A stretch of DNA of 64,000 bases from Paenibacillus albus (GCF_003952225.1 NZ_CP034437.1:2184501-2248500), one strand, 5' to 3'; counted from the first letter of the stretch, positions 42,074 through 51,545 are shown. The notes: generated from the sequence alone by a model not told the origin. Translations and numbers: made by a program.

Positions 42074-43956
42074 TGAAAAATGCTACTGGTGGCGGCAGCT
42101 TTATCGAGCTGAAGACGAAGCAGGCGGAACAATCTTTGGACCTTGGAGTTCTCAAAGCACTAACGGTTGGAGCACGTGTGACAGGCGGAGAGAACAGAGA
42201 GGATTTCCTTCATATTCAAGGAGTTAACGCTGGAACTGCAATCCGTATCCATTCTGAAGAGCATGCGGAGAGCAAAGGGCTGGTTCTACTCGTTGACTTC
42301 TATACGGATGCCAAAGAAAAGCCGTTAACGTTGTCTGCTCCCTGGCACGCGATCGGCGCCGGAGAGCATGATCTTCTGCTGCGCTACAGCGGTCATATAG
42401 TCGAGCTATTCGTAGATGGCGTGTTAGTCGATGAGGACTGGCCGATGGGTTCCGTTCAATTGGAGGAGTCAAGAGCACAAGCCTACGAAGGAACACTAGA
42501 AGCAAAGGTTTGGTCATATGCCTTGACGGATGAGGAGCGGGATAATCTCACGCAAGATAAGGCGGGTCTCGAGAGTCGAGAGACGCTTTACCTCGGAACG
42601 GAGCCGGACTCCATTCAGTATTGGAAGCCAAGAGGGTTCAATACAGGGGTTGGCGATTGCATGCCATATTTTGACGGGGAAACGTTCCATGTCTATTATT
42701 TGTTCGATCGTCGGGGCCACGCCAGCAAATGGAGCTTAGGTGCTCATCAATGGGCCCATATTTCGACCACGGATCTGAAGAACTGGACGCATCATCCTAT
42801 GGCTGTCGCCGTGACGCAGGAATGGGAAGGCTCGATCTGTACAGGGTCGGTCATTAAAGAGAACGACGTATACTATGCGTTCTACGCTGTCCGTGCAGTG
42901 GACGGTTCGCCAGCTCAGTTGACCTATGCGGTCAGTAACGACGGTATTACGTTCACCAAGTCTGAGACATACATAACCATCTCAAGCCGATACTTGCTAT
43001 CCTCCGTCAGGGATCCGCATGTATTCAAGGATGCGGAAGGCATCTATCATATGCTGATTACGACCAGCCTAGTAGACGGCAGCAAGTATGAAGGATGCCT
43101 TGCCCATCTGGTCTCCAACGACCTATTGAATTGGAACGAGGAAGAGCCGTTCATCGTTCCGGGCTACCACGGTGAGCCGGAATGCTCGGATTACTTTGAA
43201 TGGAACGGCTTGTATTACCTGATCTTCAGCAATGACGGACTTGCTCGGTATCGTTATTCCAAAGAGCCGTTTGGTCCTTGGCTGCGTCCGGCGATGGATA
43301 CCATTGACAGCGTTCAGCTGCGTGTGCCGAAGACGGCTGCTTTCCCGGGAGGAAGAAGAATGGTTACGGGCTTCCTGTCCGGACCGGGACGATACGGCGG
43401 CGAGCTGGTCATCCGCGAGCTTGTTCAGGAGGAAGATGGGGCCCTCGGACTCAAGATTCCAAGCGAGTTTGCCGACTTATCAGGTTCTGTTGTGATACAG
43501 CAAGAAGAACGCTTAACCCTTTCGAATATGAATGGATTCTGTGAGCAGCTTGTTGGACAACTGGAAGGCGAATACGAGCTGACCTTCGAGGCCGTGCCCG
43601 AGCATCCAACGATGTTCTATGGATTTTCGGTAGCTGCAGACTCCGATTTCAAGCAAGGCAATGATATTAGATTTGAGCCTTCAAACCGTAAGCTCGGCGT
43701 TCATAATACGGTCTGCGTTGGCTTCCAAGAGGATGAAGTTTCATCTATCTATCACGTGCAAGGATTAGAAGGACGCGTCCAGGTTGAGGCAACCGTAAAG
43801 GAAGCATTCATTGACATTTGTGTAAACGGCAAGCGAACATTCATCAGCCGAATAAACAGAGAGCATGCATATCTGCGATTCTTTGCCCAGTTCGGAACGG
43901 TAAGCTTTTATAACATCACCATTCGATCCGTTCCAAACAGCTCGCTCCTCATCTGA
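42073..43956 (+). CDS. GH32-like glycoside hydrolase (five-bladed propeller plus beta-sandwich)
   Basis: A 627-residue cytosolic protein. Residues 1-165 form a LamG/beta-sandwich-like N-terminal module. The propeller (about 175-460) shows family landmarks: GVGDCMPYFDG in place of the classical WMNDPNG (nucleophile Asp), SVRDPHVF (RDP motif) and GEPECSDYFEW (EC motif, acid/base Glu). A C-terminal beta-sandwich follows. This subgroup in Paenibacillus is annotated as GH32 or beta-fructosidase-like; substrate specificity is unclear. Coupling with an FGGY kinase suggests it releases a ketose that the kinase phosphorylates. A strong terminator overlaps its stop. Confidence 0.8.
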   Translation: MKNATGGGSFIELKTKQAEQSLDLGVLKALTVGARVTGGENREDFLHIQGVNAGTAIRIHSEEHAESKGLVLLVDFYTDAKEKPLTLSAPWHAIGAGEHDLLLRYSGHIVELFVDGVLVDEDWPMGSVQLEESRAQAYEGTLEAKVWSYALTDEERDNLTQDKAGLESRETLYLGTEPDSIQYWKPRGFNTGVGDCMPYFDGETFHVYYLFDRRGHASKWSLGAHQWAHISTTDLKNWTHHPMAVAVTQEWEGSICTGSVIKENDVYYAFYAVRAVDGSPAQLTYAVSNDGITFTKSETYITISSRYLLSSVRDPHVFKDAEGIYHMLITTSLVDGSKYEGCLAHLVSNDLLNWNEEEPFIVPGYHGEPECSDYFEWNGLYYLIFSNDGLARYRYSKEPFGPWLRPAMDTIDSVQLRVPKTAAFPGGRRMVTGFLSGPGRYGGELVIRELVQEEDGALGLKIPSEFADLSGSVVIQQEERLTLSNMNGFCEQLVGQLEGEYELTFEAVPEHPTMFYGFSVAADSDFKQGNDIRFEPSNRKLGVHNTVCVGFQEDEVSSIYHVQGLEGRVQVEATVKEAFIDICVNGKRTFISRINREHAYLRFFAQFGTVSFYNITIRSVPNSSLLI

Positions 43957-43970
43957 GGGCGAGCTGTTTT
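43935..43970 (+). terminator. Terminator overlapping the GH32-like stop codon
   Basis: AAACAGCTCGC pairs with GCGAGCTGTTT, extended by CCTC/GAGG, with T-rich sequence after. The stop codon lies inside the hairpin. Confidence 0.9.
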
Positions 43971-44045
43971 CTTTCTCTTAGTTTCACCGCCTGCAGTCAG
44001 CAACCACCTTGATGTATGTGAGTGGAGGTGGTGTGAATTCTCATA

Positions 44046-44074
44046 TTGACAGGAAACGTATCTGATCATATATT
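44046..44074 (+). promoter_or_regulatory. Sigma-A promoter of the FMN-riboswitch transcript
   Basis: A perfect TTGACA (44046-44051), a 17-base spacer and TATATT (44069-44074). It lies about 105 bp before the riboswitch aptamer. Confidence 0.75.
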
Positions 44075-44178
44075 AATAAATAAAAGTTTGCTACTTACTT
44101 TTATTTTGTTAAGTCTTTAATCAAAGTTGGAAACCAACGAGAGAAATTGTAGCTTTATTATAAAACAATTAGCAAAAT

Positions 44179-44320
44179 GATCTTCGGGGCAGGTGAAATT
44201 CCTGACCGGCGGTGAAGCTGTAAAGCAAAGCCCGCGACTCTCCGCACCGTCAACGAACGGTATGGAGACTGACTTGGTGTGAATCCAAGGCCGACGGTAT
44301 AGTCCGGATGGGAGAAGATC
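44179..44320 (+). promoter_or_regulatory. FMN riboswitch (RFN element)
   Basis: The RFN consensus is almost complete. The closing stem GATCTTCGGGGC ... GGGAGAAGATC is present. Inside are GGTGAAATTCCTGACCGGCG, AAGCCCGCGA, GACTTGGTGTGAATCCAAGG and CCGACGGTATAGTCCGGATG. The aptamer binds FMN and usually turns off riboflavin synthesis or uptake genes. Downstream, a small AGCTCT/AGAGCT hairpin (44401-44416) and an SD (AAAAGGAG, about 44443) could form the expression platform; no clear T-run terminator is seen, so control of translation is possible. Confidence 0.95.
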
Positions 44321-44460
44321 GTCATTTAAACCATGTTTTAAACATGTTTTCTTTGACTTGGTCAGTTCGTGCTTTAATACGAGCGGAGCTTATCTTTAGC
44401 AGCTCTAACAAGAGCTTTATCACCCCTGAAGGTTGTATGCGAGAAAAGGAGCATTCAACC

Positions 44461-45426
44461 ATGAGCAATTCAATGTTACTGCCACTGAATAGAAAACAAG
44501 CTTTTAATCCGGCATTTTGGTTTATCGCGCTGGGCTCCGCCTTATGGGGAGTAGATCCACTGTTCCGAGTCCTATTGCTTCATCACCTCACCTCAACTCA
44601 AATCACGCTGCTTGAGCATGTTATTCTCGTGCTCTTTATGGCTCCTGTTTTGTGGAAAAACCGAATGCAGCTTCGTAAGTTAAGTCTTACGCATATCGGT
44701 GCTCTGCTGTTCATTTCTTGGGGCGGCTCTGCGCTTGCTACGATTTTGTTTACAAAAGGATTAGCAACTGGGGATTTTAACTCGGTGCTTCTGCTGCAGA
44801 AGCTGCAGCCTCTTTTTTCCATTCTGATGGCCAGATGGCTGTTAAAGGAAAGATTACCTAAATCATTCGGCATGCTATTTGTCATTGCTTTAGTTGGCAC
44901 GTATATTCTAACTTTTGGCTGGGGACTTCCATTCACTACTATTGGAGATATCTTCAAGGTTGGTGGCTTAATGTCGGTCGGTGCAGCATTGCTTTGGGGC
45001 GGATCCACAGTTATGGGACGTTACTTGATTGGAGCAGTCAACTACGAGACCGTAACATCGTTACGTTTCACTCTCGCGCTTCCGCTTCTAGTAGCGCTAA
45101 CCTTAAGCGAGCACCAGTTATGGATGCTCCCTGACGAAGCCAGTGGCATGGCATTGGTCGGACTCAATCTACTACTGCAGGCGTTACTGCCAGGGCTGCT
45201 CAGTTTACTCTTGTATTATAAAGGCTTAAGCGCCATTAAGGCTTCTTATGCCACTTTGGCTGAGCTAAGCTTCCCAACGGTCGGAGTTCTGCTTAATTTT
45301 GTAGTATTTGGGCAAGTGATTACCATGACACAAATTGTAGGCTTTATATTAATTTGGATCTCTATGTTTCTGATATCACGATATCGAGAACCTTCCGTTC
45401 GATTGCAAGGAGCGGCCTTCGAATAA
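44461..45426 (+). CDS. EamA/DMT-family transporter under FMN riboswitch control (putative flavin transporter)
   Basis: A 321-residue membrane protein with ten predicted helices in two EamA repeats (WGVDPLFRVLL in the first, LLWGGSTVMGRYLI in the second). The frame opens within the riboswitch, but ATG 44461 follows AAAAGGAG at nine bases and starts just before the first helix. Riboswitch control strongly suggests transport of riboflavin or a related flavin, comparable in fold class to RibN-type EamA transporters, whereas Bacillus typically uses RibU. Direction of transport is not evident. It ends at a clear terminator. Confidence 0.88.
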   Translation: MSNSMLLPLNRKQAFNPAFWFIALGSALWGVDPLFRVLLLHHLTSTQITLLEHVILVLFMAPVLWKNRMQLRKLSLTHIGALLFISWGGSALATILFTKGLATGDFNSVLLLQKLQPLFSILMARWLLKERLPKSFGMLFVIALVGTYILTFGWGLPFTTIGDIFKVGGLMSVGAALLWGGSTVMGRYLIGAVNYETVTSLRFTLALPLLVALTLSEHQLWMLPDEASGMALVGLNLLLQALLPGLLSLLLYYKGLSAIKASYATLAELSFPTVGVLLNFVVFGQVITMTQIVGFILIWISMFLISRYREPSVRLQGAAFE

Positions 45427-45442
45427 AATCCATTCCAATTAT

Positions 45443-45477
45443 AAACAGGCTGCCGATCATAATCGGCATCCTGTTTT
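45443..45477 (+). terminator. Terminator after the EamA transporter
   Basis: AAACAGG-TGCCGAT pairs with ATCGGCA-CCTGTTT (one unpaired base each side), followed by TT. Confidence 0.88.
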
Positions 45478-45657
45478 CTTGTTGGGAAGAGAAGCTCATT
45501 TTGCGCGAGTTTTACACTTTCCTTTTCTCAACTACCGGGGTAGAATTATTTTATCTTAAATGTTATAAATTTCCATGTGCGAGTTCTATTAATCCATTCA
45601 AGATAGGATACGAATTGATACAATTCAATTGAGGGACTATCGGGAGTGGGGGATACA

Positions 45658-45919
45658 ATGAGCGATGAATGGAAAAAGGATCGTTACGGGGCGTTAGAAC
45701 GTGGAGAGAATCCGATGGTATGGAAATTCCGATGCGTTCTTACATGCTCATATCTTTCCCCGTTATGACTGGGAACCAGAACACAAACAATCATATCCAG
45801 TTTGGCAATATGGCGATCTGTGGCATTGGAAAGAGCTGCAGTACGCCGATGAGAAGCATGCAACGCTTAGGAAACAGATTGCTGAGAAATTGCATGAAAT
45901 CATACAGGAAGTTTATTGA
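45658..45919 (+). pseudogene. HIT-family hydrolase pseudogene with internal deletion
   Basis: The 5' part from ATG 45658 reads MSDEWKKDRYGALERGENPMV. Then the +1 frame continues YGNSDAFLHAHIFPRYDWEP ... and ends in TAA/TGA context at 45919. I recognise both parts as the ends of a HIT-like (diadenosine-tetraphosphate hydrolase type) protein of about 145 residues. About 60 central codons are missing at the junction near 45720, and the frame is shifted. The H-x-H catalytic motif survives, but the fold cannot. A degenerate spacer repeat follows. Confidence 0.7.
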
Positions 45920-46007
45920 ATTAATGGGTACAATTATTCAACAAAAACCGAAGGCATCCGATCGTTAAGATCGGATGCCTCTATTAGGATAACGGCACTA
46001 TAGTACA
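45920..46007 (+). repeat. Degenerate composite spacer repeat
   Basis: A box-1-like TTAATGGGTACAATTATTCA (45920-45940), a perfect 12-bp hairpin AGGCATCCGATC/GATCGGATGCCT (45952-45980) and a box-2-like GATAACGGCACTATAGT (45989-46005). This is the same box-hairpin-box architecture as in the 18-33 kb region, here behind the HIT pseudogene. The hairpin can also act as a terminator. Confidence 0.6.
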
Positions 46008-46069
46008 AAAACACAAAGAATATCAAATTCATAGTTGGAATTTGAAAGTAAAAAGTGTATTTTTCTGTT

Positions 46070-46144
46070 TATAATAGCCGACCTATGGATAGTTTCAGTG
46101 TGTAAAGAAACCTACGTTTTTCAAAAACGGCGGGTTTCTTTTTT
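46070..46144 (+). other. Gap with a -10 element and a terminator: possible short transcript
   Basis: TATAAT at 46070-46075 is followed, after 30 bases, by a hairpin (AAGAAACC.CGTTTT with AAAACG.GGTTTCTT, 46105-46140) and TTTT. No convincing -35 is visible. The remaining 46145-46660 is AT-rich with no credible gene; a 20-codon ORF at about 46224 and scattered stops are all I see. It probably contains the promoter of the Tad operon. Confidence 0.35.
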
Positions 46145-46679
46145 GTCTCTAATTGAGTTTCAAGGCTTAATGTTTCTAATGTCATGAAGGAATTTTTAAC
46201 CTATATAGCCGTAGGGTTTGTTATGAAGGTTAAAGGCTGGTGTGTTGAGGAGACTGGTAAGGCGGAGTTGAAGGCTTTCGCTTAGCTAAAAAGTCATGCT
46301 TTACGTTCCTTCGTAGCATAGGTCTTTAGCGGTCAAAATAAGCAAAAACTCGACAAATTAACAGTGTACTTCAACAAGGTTTGAGATTAAACGACAAGAA
46401 AAGAACTAATTTGGAAATAATTGTAGTAGAATTCCGAGGGGGATGGTGGTATTCTTATGACTGTTACTTTTTACCTATATAGGTGGTAGTTCCCTCTGAC
46501 GCGAAAAATTAGGAGAATTGTACCTCTTTTTAAGTCTATTGTAATCTGTTTGCGGGATAGAGGTAGAAAAAGGCTTTATATTTCCGATTATCGTGTGAAT
46601 ATTAATCCTTAAATTTATCCCAAATATAGAAAGTGAAACCATAAAAATTAAAATAAAACTATCTATGGAGATTGTTTTA

Positions 46680-47384
46680 TTGAGGTCAAGGAGAGGCATG
46701 AAATATCTCTATGATGGATTAAGCCTGCAAAACGGACGAAGTTCCAATATGGATAGTTTGTTGCTAGCTGAACGAGAGATAGACCGGAAAAATAGTCTCC
46801 TTGCGGTCGTTTGCGACGGTGTAGGGAGTATGCAGGACGGAGCATTCGCCGCGTCGTTAGCAGTCAAGTCTATGAACGACTGGTTCAATAGCCTGTCTGA
46901 CTTGGAGCGTATTGGGCTGCGGATGCGCGACGAGGCATTAAAGTTGAACAGCCGCATCATGGAGCAAGCAAAGGAACAGTCATTGGATACGGCAGCGACA
47001 TTCACGGCGCTTCTCTTTGTGGAGAACCGATATTGTTTAGTCCACATCGGAGATACCCGCGCTTATAGTATCGACAGCAATGGCACGGCAACGCAACTGA
47101 CGGTCGATGACATCTCGGAAGATGGTAAGTTGACGGGGTGTGTCGGGCGGTTTGGCAATCCGATGTTCTTTTGTTCAGAGGGCGAAGTAGATGGGAAGAT
47201 GTTTCTGATTTGCTCTGATGGTTTGTATAAGCGAATGGATTTCGCTCCTGTCCTTGCTGACTCTAGCATTATGAACCGGAAAGATATGAAAAGAACCATT
47301 CAACGAATGGCTGATCATGCAATCGAAAGAGGCGAACGGGATAATATCTCGTTAGCGTTATTGATACCGAAAACGGAGGGTTGA
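46680..47384 (+). CDS. PP2C-family Ser/Thr phosphatase
   Basis: About 234 residues. PP2C motifs appear in order: VVCDGVGSMQDG (metal-binding Asp), AATFTALLF, HIGDTRAYSI, LICSDGLYKRM and GERDNISLAL (final metal Asp). The enzyme removes phosphate from Ser/Thr residues and is the natural counterpart of the membrane kinase at the end of this operon. Start: TTG 46680, with TATGGAG at nine bases; an ATG at 46665 would lie before that site. It is the first gene of the Tad operon and overlaps the SD of the next gene. Confidence 0.85.
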   Translation: MRSRRGMKYLYDGLSLQNGRSSNMDSLLLAEREIDRKNSLLAVVCDGVGSMQDGAFAASLAVKSMNDWFNSLSDLERIGLRMRDEALKLNSRIMEQAKEQSLDTAATFTALLFVENRYCLVHIGDTRAYSIDSNGTATQLTVDDISEDGKLTGCVGRFGNPMFFCSEGEVDGKMFLICSDGLYKRMDFAPVLADSSIMNRKDMKRTIQRMADHAIERGERDNISLALLIPKTEG

Positions 47385-47386
47385 GT

Positions 47387-48388
47387 ATGAAAATCCAATT
47401 GCTCATCGCGACGAGCGACAAAGACTATGCGAATCACCTCTCAGGAGTGTTATTGGAAAACCATGCGGAATCTTTTGAAGTGACGGTCTGTTCGGCACTC
47501 GAGCGATTGGAAACTTTGCTGTCAGCGCGTACTTTCGATGTTGCTTTGCTTGAATATTCTTTTATCCCCTCAACCGGGTTATCCAAGGTGCGGTTGCCGC
47601 TGCTGTTGTGGGACGAAACAGGCTCTGGCAACGATGATCGCGGCAACTATCAGAAGATACGGAAACACCAACGTATATCGCGCCTAAGCAGCAATATTTT
47701 GGAGGAATACTCCCAAATAGCTATTGGCAGCTCCGGGTTCAGCGGCAATAAAGCGAGAATAACCGCAGTGTGGTCACCGAGTGGAGGCGTTGGCAAGACG
47801 ACCGTGGCACTAGCGTATGCCGCACAGAAAGCGGTAGGCGGTGGCAATGTTGCCTATCTCGATCTTGAACATTTCTCAAGCACGGCGGTCTATTTTCCTG
47901 AATCGGGAAAAAGCATAAGCACTGCATTTGAACGGCTGGATGGCAACGCTGCTCTCTTGCTTAAAGCGATTGTCTTGAAAGATAACGGAAGTGGAATCTC
48001 TTATTTCACGCCGCCAAGCAATTATGATGACATGAACGAACTTACCGTCGATGATATCGGAACTCTTGTTGCCGCCGTGGCAACTCATTCAGATGAATTG
48101 ATTATTGATTTGCCGAATATTTGCGATGAGCGCAGCCGGAAGATCTTTGAAGAATCTAGCGTCATCTATCTCGTTATTGACGGAAGCAAAACCGCGGATT
48201 CAAAGCTGCAGCAGTTTATTACCCAGCACAATTTGTTCGAGCGAATTCGCTCCAAGATCATATTGGTCGTTAACAGAGGAGCGAATATTAAGAATCCACG
48301 ATTCGATCGAACCGTATATCTGCCATCTGTTTCTGCTAATGATCCTGTTTCCGTCTACAAAACGCTCTCAGGGGCCAGTTTTGAATAA
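47387..48388 (+). CDS. tadZ: TadZ/CpaE-like pilus-assembly ATPase
   Basis: A 333-residue protein. The N-terminal 110 residues form an atypical receiver-like domain (LLIATSDKDYANHLSGVLLE). The MinD/ParA-like ATPase follows with the deviant Walker A WSPSGGVGKTTVALAYA (about 130-145), VAYLDLEHFSS and LIIDLPN. TadZ/CpaE localises the Tad secretion machine at the cell pole and recruits TadA. GGAGGG is six bases before ATG 47387. It lies between the phosphatase and TadA genes. Confidence 0.85.
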   Translation: MKIQLLIATSDKDYANHLSGVLLENHAESFEVTVCSALERLETLLSARTFDVALLEYSFIPSTGLSKVRLPLLLWDETGSGNDDRGNYQKIRKHQRISRLSSNILEEYSQIAIGSSGFSGNKARITAVWSPSGGVGKTTVALAYAAQKAVGGGNVAYLDLEHFSSTAVYFPESGKSISTAFERLDGNAALLLKAIVLKDNGSGISYFTPPSNYDDMNELTVDDIGTLVAAVATHSDELIIDLPNICDERSRKIFEESSVIYLVIDGSKTADSKLQQFITQHNLFERIRSKIILVVNRGANIKNPRFDRTVYLPSVSANDPVSVYKTLSGASFE

Positions 48389-48424
48389 GGTATGCAACCT
48401 GAATGAGGGAGGGCAGAACGACCA

Positions 48425-49705
48425 GTGAGCGAAGCCGCACGTAATATGTTGATCGCGCAATTAAAGTCGGAAGTTCAGAATAATGCCGATTTGACCATGC
48501 TGAGCGACGAACAGCTTCAAGCATTAATTGAGCGCATGCTTGAAGAAAGAATGAAATGGATGCAAGTTGGCGACCCGCAAGCATTCTTAGAATTGTCCGC
48601 TATGAACTTTCGTGAGAAACGGTTTGTTACCTCTGCGGTGTTCGAGGCTATTCGGGGGCTGGGCGTGTTAGGGCAGATCATTAACGACCCTGATATTACA
48701 GAAGTCATGATCAACGGATACAAAGACATTTTCGTTGAGAAAGCCGGGAAGCTGACTGAACTGACGGAACACTTTGAGAGCCGGCGTGAGCTTGAGATCA
48801 TCATTAACAAGTTCGTATCTCAGGCGGGGCGTCAAGTCAACGAGAGCGAACCGATCGTAGATACGAGGTTGGACGATGGCTCGCGTGTCAATGTGGTTAT
48901 GCCGCCTGTCGCGCTTAATGGTCCGATCGTTACCATTCGTCGATTTCCGAAAGAGGCAATGACCGTTCAGAAGCTGATTGATTACGGCTCAATTACGCCG
49001 GAAGTGGCTGAAGTTCTGCAAATGCTGGTCGAATGCAAATACAACGTATTCGTTAGCGGAGGCACAGGAAGCGGTAAGACTACCTTCTTAAATGCGTTGT
49101 CGAATTTCATACCAAGCGATGAACGCGTCATTACGATTGAGGATTCCGCTGAGCTTCAGATCAAGAACATCCGTAACCTCGTCCGGCTGGAAACGAAGAA
49201 CGCAGGACCTGACGGCAAGGGGGCGATTGCGATACGCGACCTGATCAAGTCGGCCTTGCGTATGCGCCCTGAACGAATCGTTGTCGGCGAGGTGCGCGGA
49301 GCGGAAGCGCTCGATATGCTGCAGGCGATGAACACGGGTCACGATGGCTCGCTGTCAACAGGTCATGCGAATTCTACTTATGATATGTTAAGCCGTTTAG
49401 AAACGATGGTGCTGCAAGGCGCGGATGGGTTGCCGCTTGAAGCGATACGAACGCAAATCGCATCTGCAATTGATATTATTATTCATCTTTCGCGCTTGCG
49501 AGATAAGAGCCGTAAAACAGTGGAAATCGTGGAAGTGCTGAACTATGACAGCGACAAGCGACGGATTACGATCAATTCGCTATATGAGTTTCGCGAGAAT
49601 GAGCAGTCTTCCAAAAATAAGGTTGTCGGACAGCTGGTGCGAACGGATAACCCGATGAAGAACGTAGAGAAGCTCCGGAACGCCGGAATAGACCGTGTCA
49701 TATAG
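48425..49705 (+). CDS. tadA: TadA/CpaF secretion ATPase
   Basis: A 426-residue type II/IV secretion AAA+ ATPase of the TadA/CpaF clade. The N-terminal domain contains [16 protein letters not shown]. Walker A is [10 protein letters not shown] (about 212-221). An Asp box/Walker B region contains [10 protein letters not shown] and [15 protein letters not shown], and the His box is [10 protein letters not shown]. It powers assembly of Flp pili as a hexamer in the cytoplasm. The GTG start lies 36 bp after tadZ. All catalytic motifs are intact. Confidence 0.95.
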   Translation: MSEAARNMLIAQLKSEVQNNADLTMLSDEQLQALIERMLEERMKWMQVGDPQAFLELSAMNFREKRFVTSAVFEAIRGLGVLGQIINDPDITEVMINGYKDIFVEKAGKLTELTEHFESRRELEIIINKFVSQAGRQVNESEPIVDTRLDDGSRVNVVMPPVALNGPIVTIRRFPKEAMTVQKLIDYGSITPEVAEVLQMLVECKYNVFVSGGTGSGKTTFLNALSNFIPSDERVITIEDSAELQIKNIRNLVRLETKNAGPDGKGAIAIRDLIKSALRMRPERIVVGEVRGAEALDMLQAMNTGHDGSLSTGHANSTYDMLSRLETMVLQGADGLPLEAIRTQIASAIDIIIHLSRLRDKSRKTVEIVEVLNYDSDKRRITINSLYEFRENEQSSKNKVVGQLVRTDNPMKNVEKLRNAGIDRVI

Positions 49706-49716
49706 GAGGGCGGACA

Positions 49717-50478
49717 ATGAATAATAACATGAGAACGCCTGATTATACGGTCAGTCCGTCAGGGCTATTCGACCATATTGTAGCTTTCTTAATTGGCTTT
49801 GTGGCCGGGTCTATGGTGCTCTTCATCTTCTACAAGATTATGATTCTATCCATAATCGGAGGAGCGATTGTCGGTACGGTATGGATATTCGTGTCGTCGA
49901 ACAATGCGATTAACAAACGCAAACGGAAATTGCGCGTGCAGTTCTTCGATCTGCTGGAAGCGTTATCGGTGTCGATGAGAGCAGGAAACCCGATGGCTAA
50001 GGCGTTGCAGAATGCGAGAGAGGATCTGTTGTTGATCTACTCTGACGATAGCGACGTCATTGTAGAGCTTGATCTCATCATCGGAAAGTTTCACAACACG
50101 GTGCCGTTATCCGAGGGAATCGCCGATTTTGCGCAGCGGAGCGAAATCGAAGATATCGCTAGCTTCGCGTCCATCTATGCCACGATTGAAGGCAAATCAA
50201 GCCGCGCTGACGAGATTGTACGTGAAACCCAGCAGATCATCTCGGACAAGATGGCCATTGAAATGGAAATTGAAACGCTCATGACAGCGGCGAAGTCAGA
50301 GGTCAACATTATGCTGCTCATGCCGCTAATTATTCTTCTTGTGATTGGGTACGCCGGGGCAGGCTTTATGGACGTCATCTATACCACATCTGAAGGACGA
50401 TTGGTTGCTACGGGTGGATTCATTGTGTTCATTATCAGTTTCATCATGGCTCGGAAGTTTAGCAATGTGAAACTATAA
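49717..50478 (+). CDS. tadB: TadB-like inner-membrane platform protein (T2SSF)
   Basis: A 253-residue protein. Two N-terminal hydrophobic segments (about 18-60) precede a cytosolic helical domain (LEALSVSMRAGNPMAKALQNA, LIIGKFHNTVPLSEGI, DIASFASIYATIEGKS). Two C-terminal transmembrane segments end the chain. The GspF-type helical core places it with TadB/TadC, the membrane platform contacted by TadA. AGGAGGGCGG lies before ATG 49717, 11 bp after tadA. Confidence 0.88.
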   Translation: MNNNMRTPDYTVSPSGLFDHIVAFLIGFVAGSMVLFIFYKIMILSIIGGAIVGTVWIFVSSNNAINKRKRKLRVQFFDLLEALSVSMRAGNPMAKALQNAREDLLLIYSDDSDVIVELDLIIGKFHNTVPLSEGIADFAQRSEIEDIASFASIYATIEGKSSRADEIVRETQQIISDKMAIEMEIETLMTAAKSEVNIMLLMPLIILLVIGYAGAGFMDVIYTTSEGRLVATGGFIVFIISFIMARKFSNVKL

Positions 50479-50489
50479 GGGGTTCGAGA

Positions 50490-51545
50490 ATGGTATACGC
50501 GATATTGACGCTTGCCACAATTTTCACGGTTGTATGGTTCATTCTGCTTGGCATGGTTGCTGAGCAAGATTGGGTAGCGGCCGCTTATAACAAGGTGCTC
50601 GATAATCGGGAACGAATGAACAAACTGCGAGTGAAAGACGCTGCAAGACGCGAATGGCTTGCGAAGTACAATGGCATCTCTGCTAGAGTGATGAACCTAT
50701 TGTTCAGCAGTGATTCATCGAAGGAGATTGCCAAGCTCGAACGGGGTAACGAGAGACTGCAGAGCGGCAAGCTCAAAGGGCTGAATTTGTTCATCATGCC
50801 AGGTTACGTGGTTCAGAGGAAATATGACGCTATCGGCAAGGGCAGCATCCACAAGCTTATTATGACGAAGAGTTTCGAGCTGTACGGTAAGAAGAATGCA
50901 GCGAACAAGACGAAACAGTTAATCGCCCAGATCATCTCTTATCCGCTGATCGGCGTATCCGCATCACTGATCATATCAGGAATGCTGCTTAGCGCAGGCA
51001 AGACGATGATTGGATTCGTCGTGCTGGGAGTAGGAACTGCGCTCATCCTCGTTCTGGTATACGCCTTGTACGATGAGGTCAGCGATAGAATAAACAAGCG
51101 ACACGATGCAATCAGTCGTCAGTTTCCGAATGTTGTGTCCAAGCTTGCGTTGCTCGTCACCTCAGGAATGATCGTGAACAGAGCGTGGAAAGAAACTTCG
51201 CTCAGCCAAGAGTCTGAGCTCTATCAGGAAATGCGCAAGACAAGCGACGAGTTGGACAACAATGTCCCGCCTGATGTAGCTTATGGCAATTTCATTACCC
51301 GTTGCAATACGAAAGAAGCGACGAAACTCGCATCTGCTATCCTGCAAAACCTGTCAAAGGGTAACTCGGAAATAGGGAAACTGCTTCAAAGTATGGCAAA
51401 AGAAGCTTGGTCGGAGCGTAGGCATACGGCAAAGCGGGACTCGGAGAAAGCGAATTCCAAGCTGATGATACCGACCATGCTGTTGTTGCTCGCTATTCTC
51501 ATAATGCTGATGGTGCCTGTTGCTATGAACTTCTCGGGTTTATAG
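50490..51545 (+). CDS. tadC: TadC-like inner-membrane platform protein (T2SSF)
   Basis: A 351-residue protein with an N-terminal TM, a pair of TMs around 150-200 and a C-terminal TM. The GspF-like helical domain (RQFPNVVSKLALLVTSGMIVNRAW ... ATKLASAILQNLSKGNSEIG ... SEKANSKLMIPTMLLLLAI) is typical for TadC. It probably forms the membrane platform with the TadB-like protein. It starts 12 bp after tadB. Confidence 0.85.
   Translation: MVYAILTLATIFTVVWFILLGMVAEQDWVAAAYNKVLDNRERMNKLRVKDAARREWLAKYNGISARVMNLLFSSDSSKEIAKLERGNERLQSGKLKGLNLFIMPGYVVQRKYDAIGKGSIHKLIMTKSFELYGKKNAANKTKQLIAQIISYPLIGVSASLIISGMLLSAGKTMIGFVVLGVGTALILVLVYALYDEVSDRINKRHDAISRQFPNVVSKLALLVTSGMIVNRAWKETSLSQESELYQEMRKTSDELDNNVPPDVAYGNFITRCNTKEATKLASAILQNLSKGNSEIGKLLQSMAKEAWSERRHTAKRDSEKANSKLMIPTMLLLLAILIMLMVPVAMNFSGL

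Noticed and set aside
44308..44460. Upstream extension of the EamA transporter starting inside the riboswitch
   Set aside because: The ATG at 44308 is part of the RFN aptamer. ATG 44461 has a proper SD and begins at the first helix.
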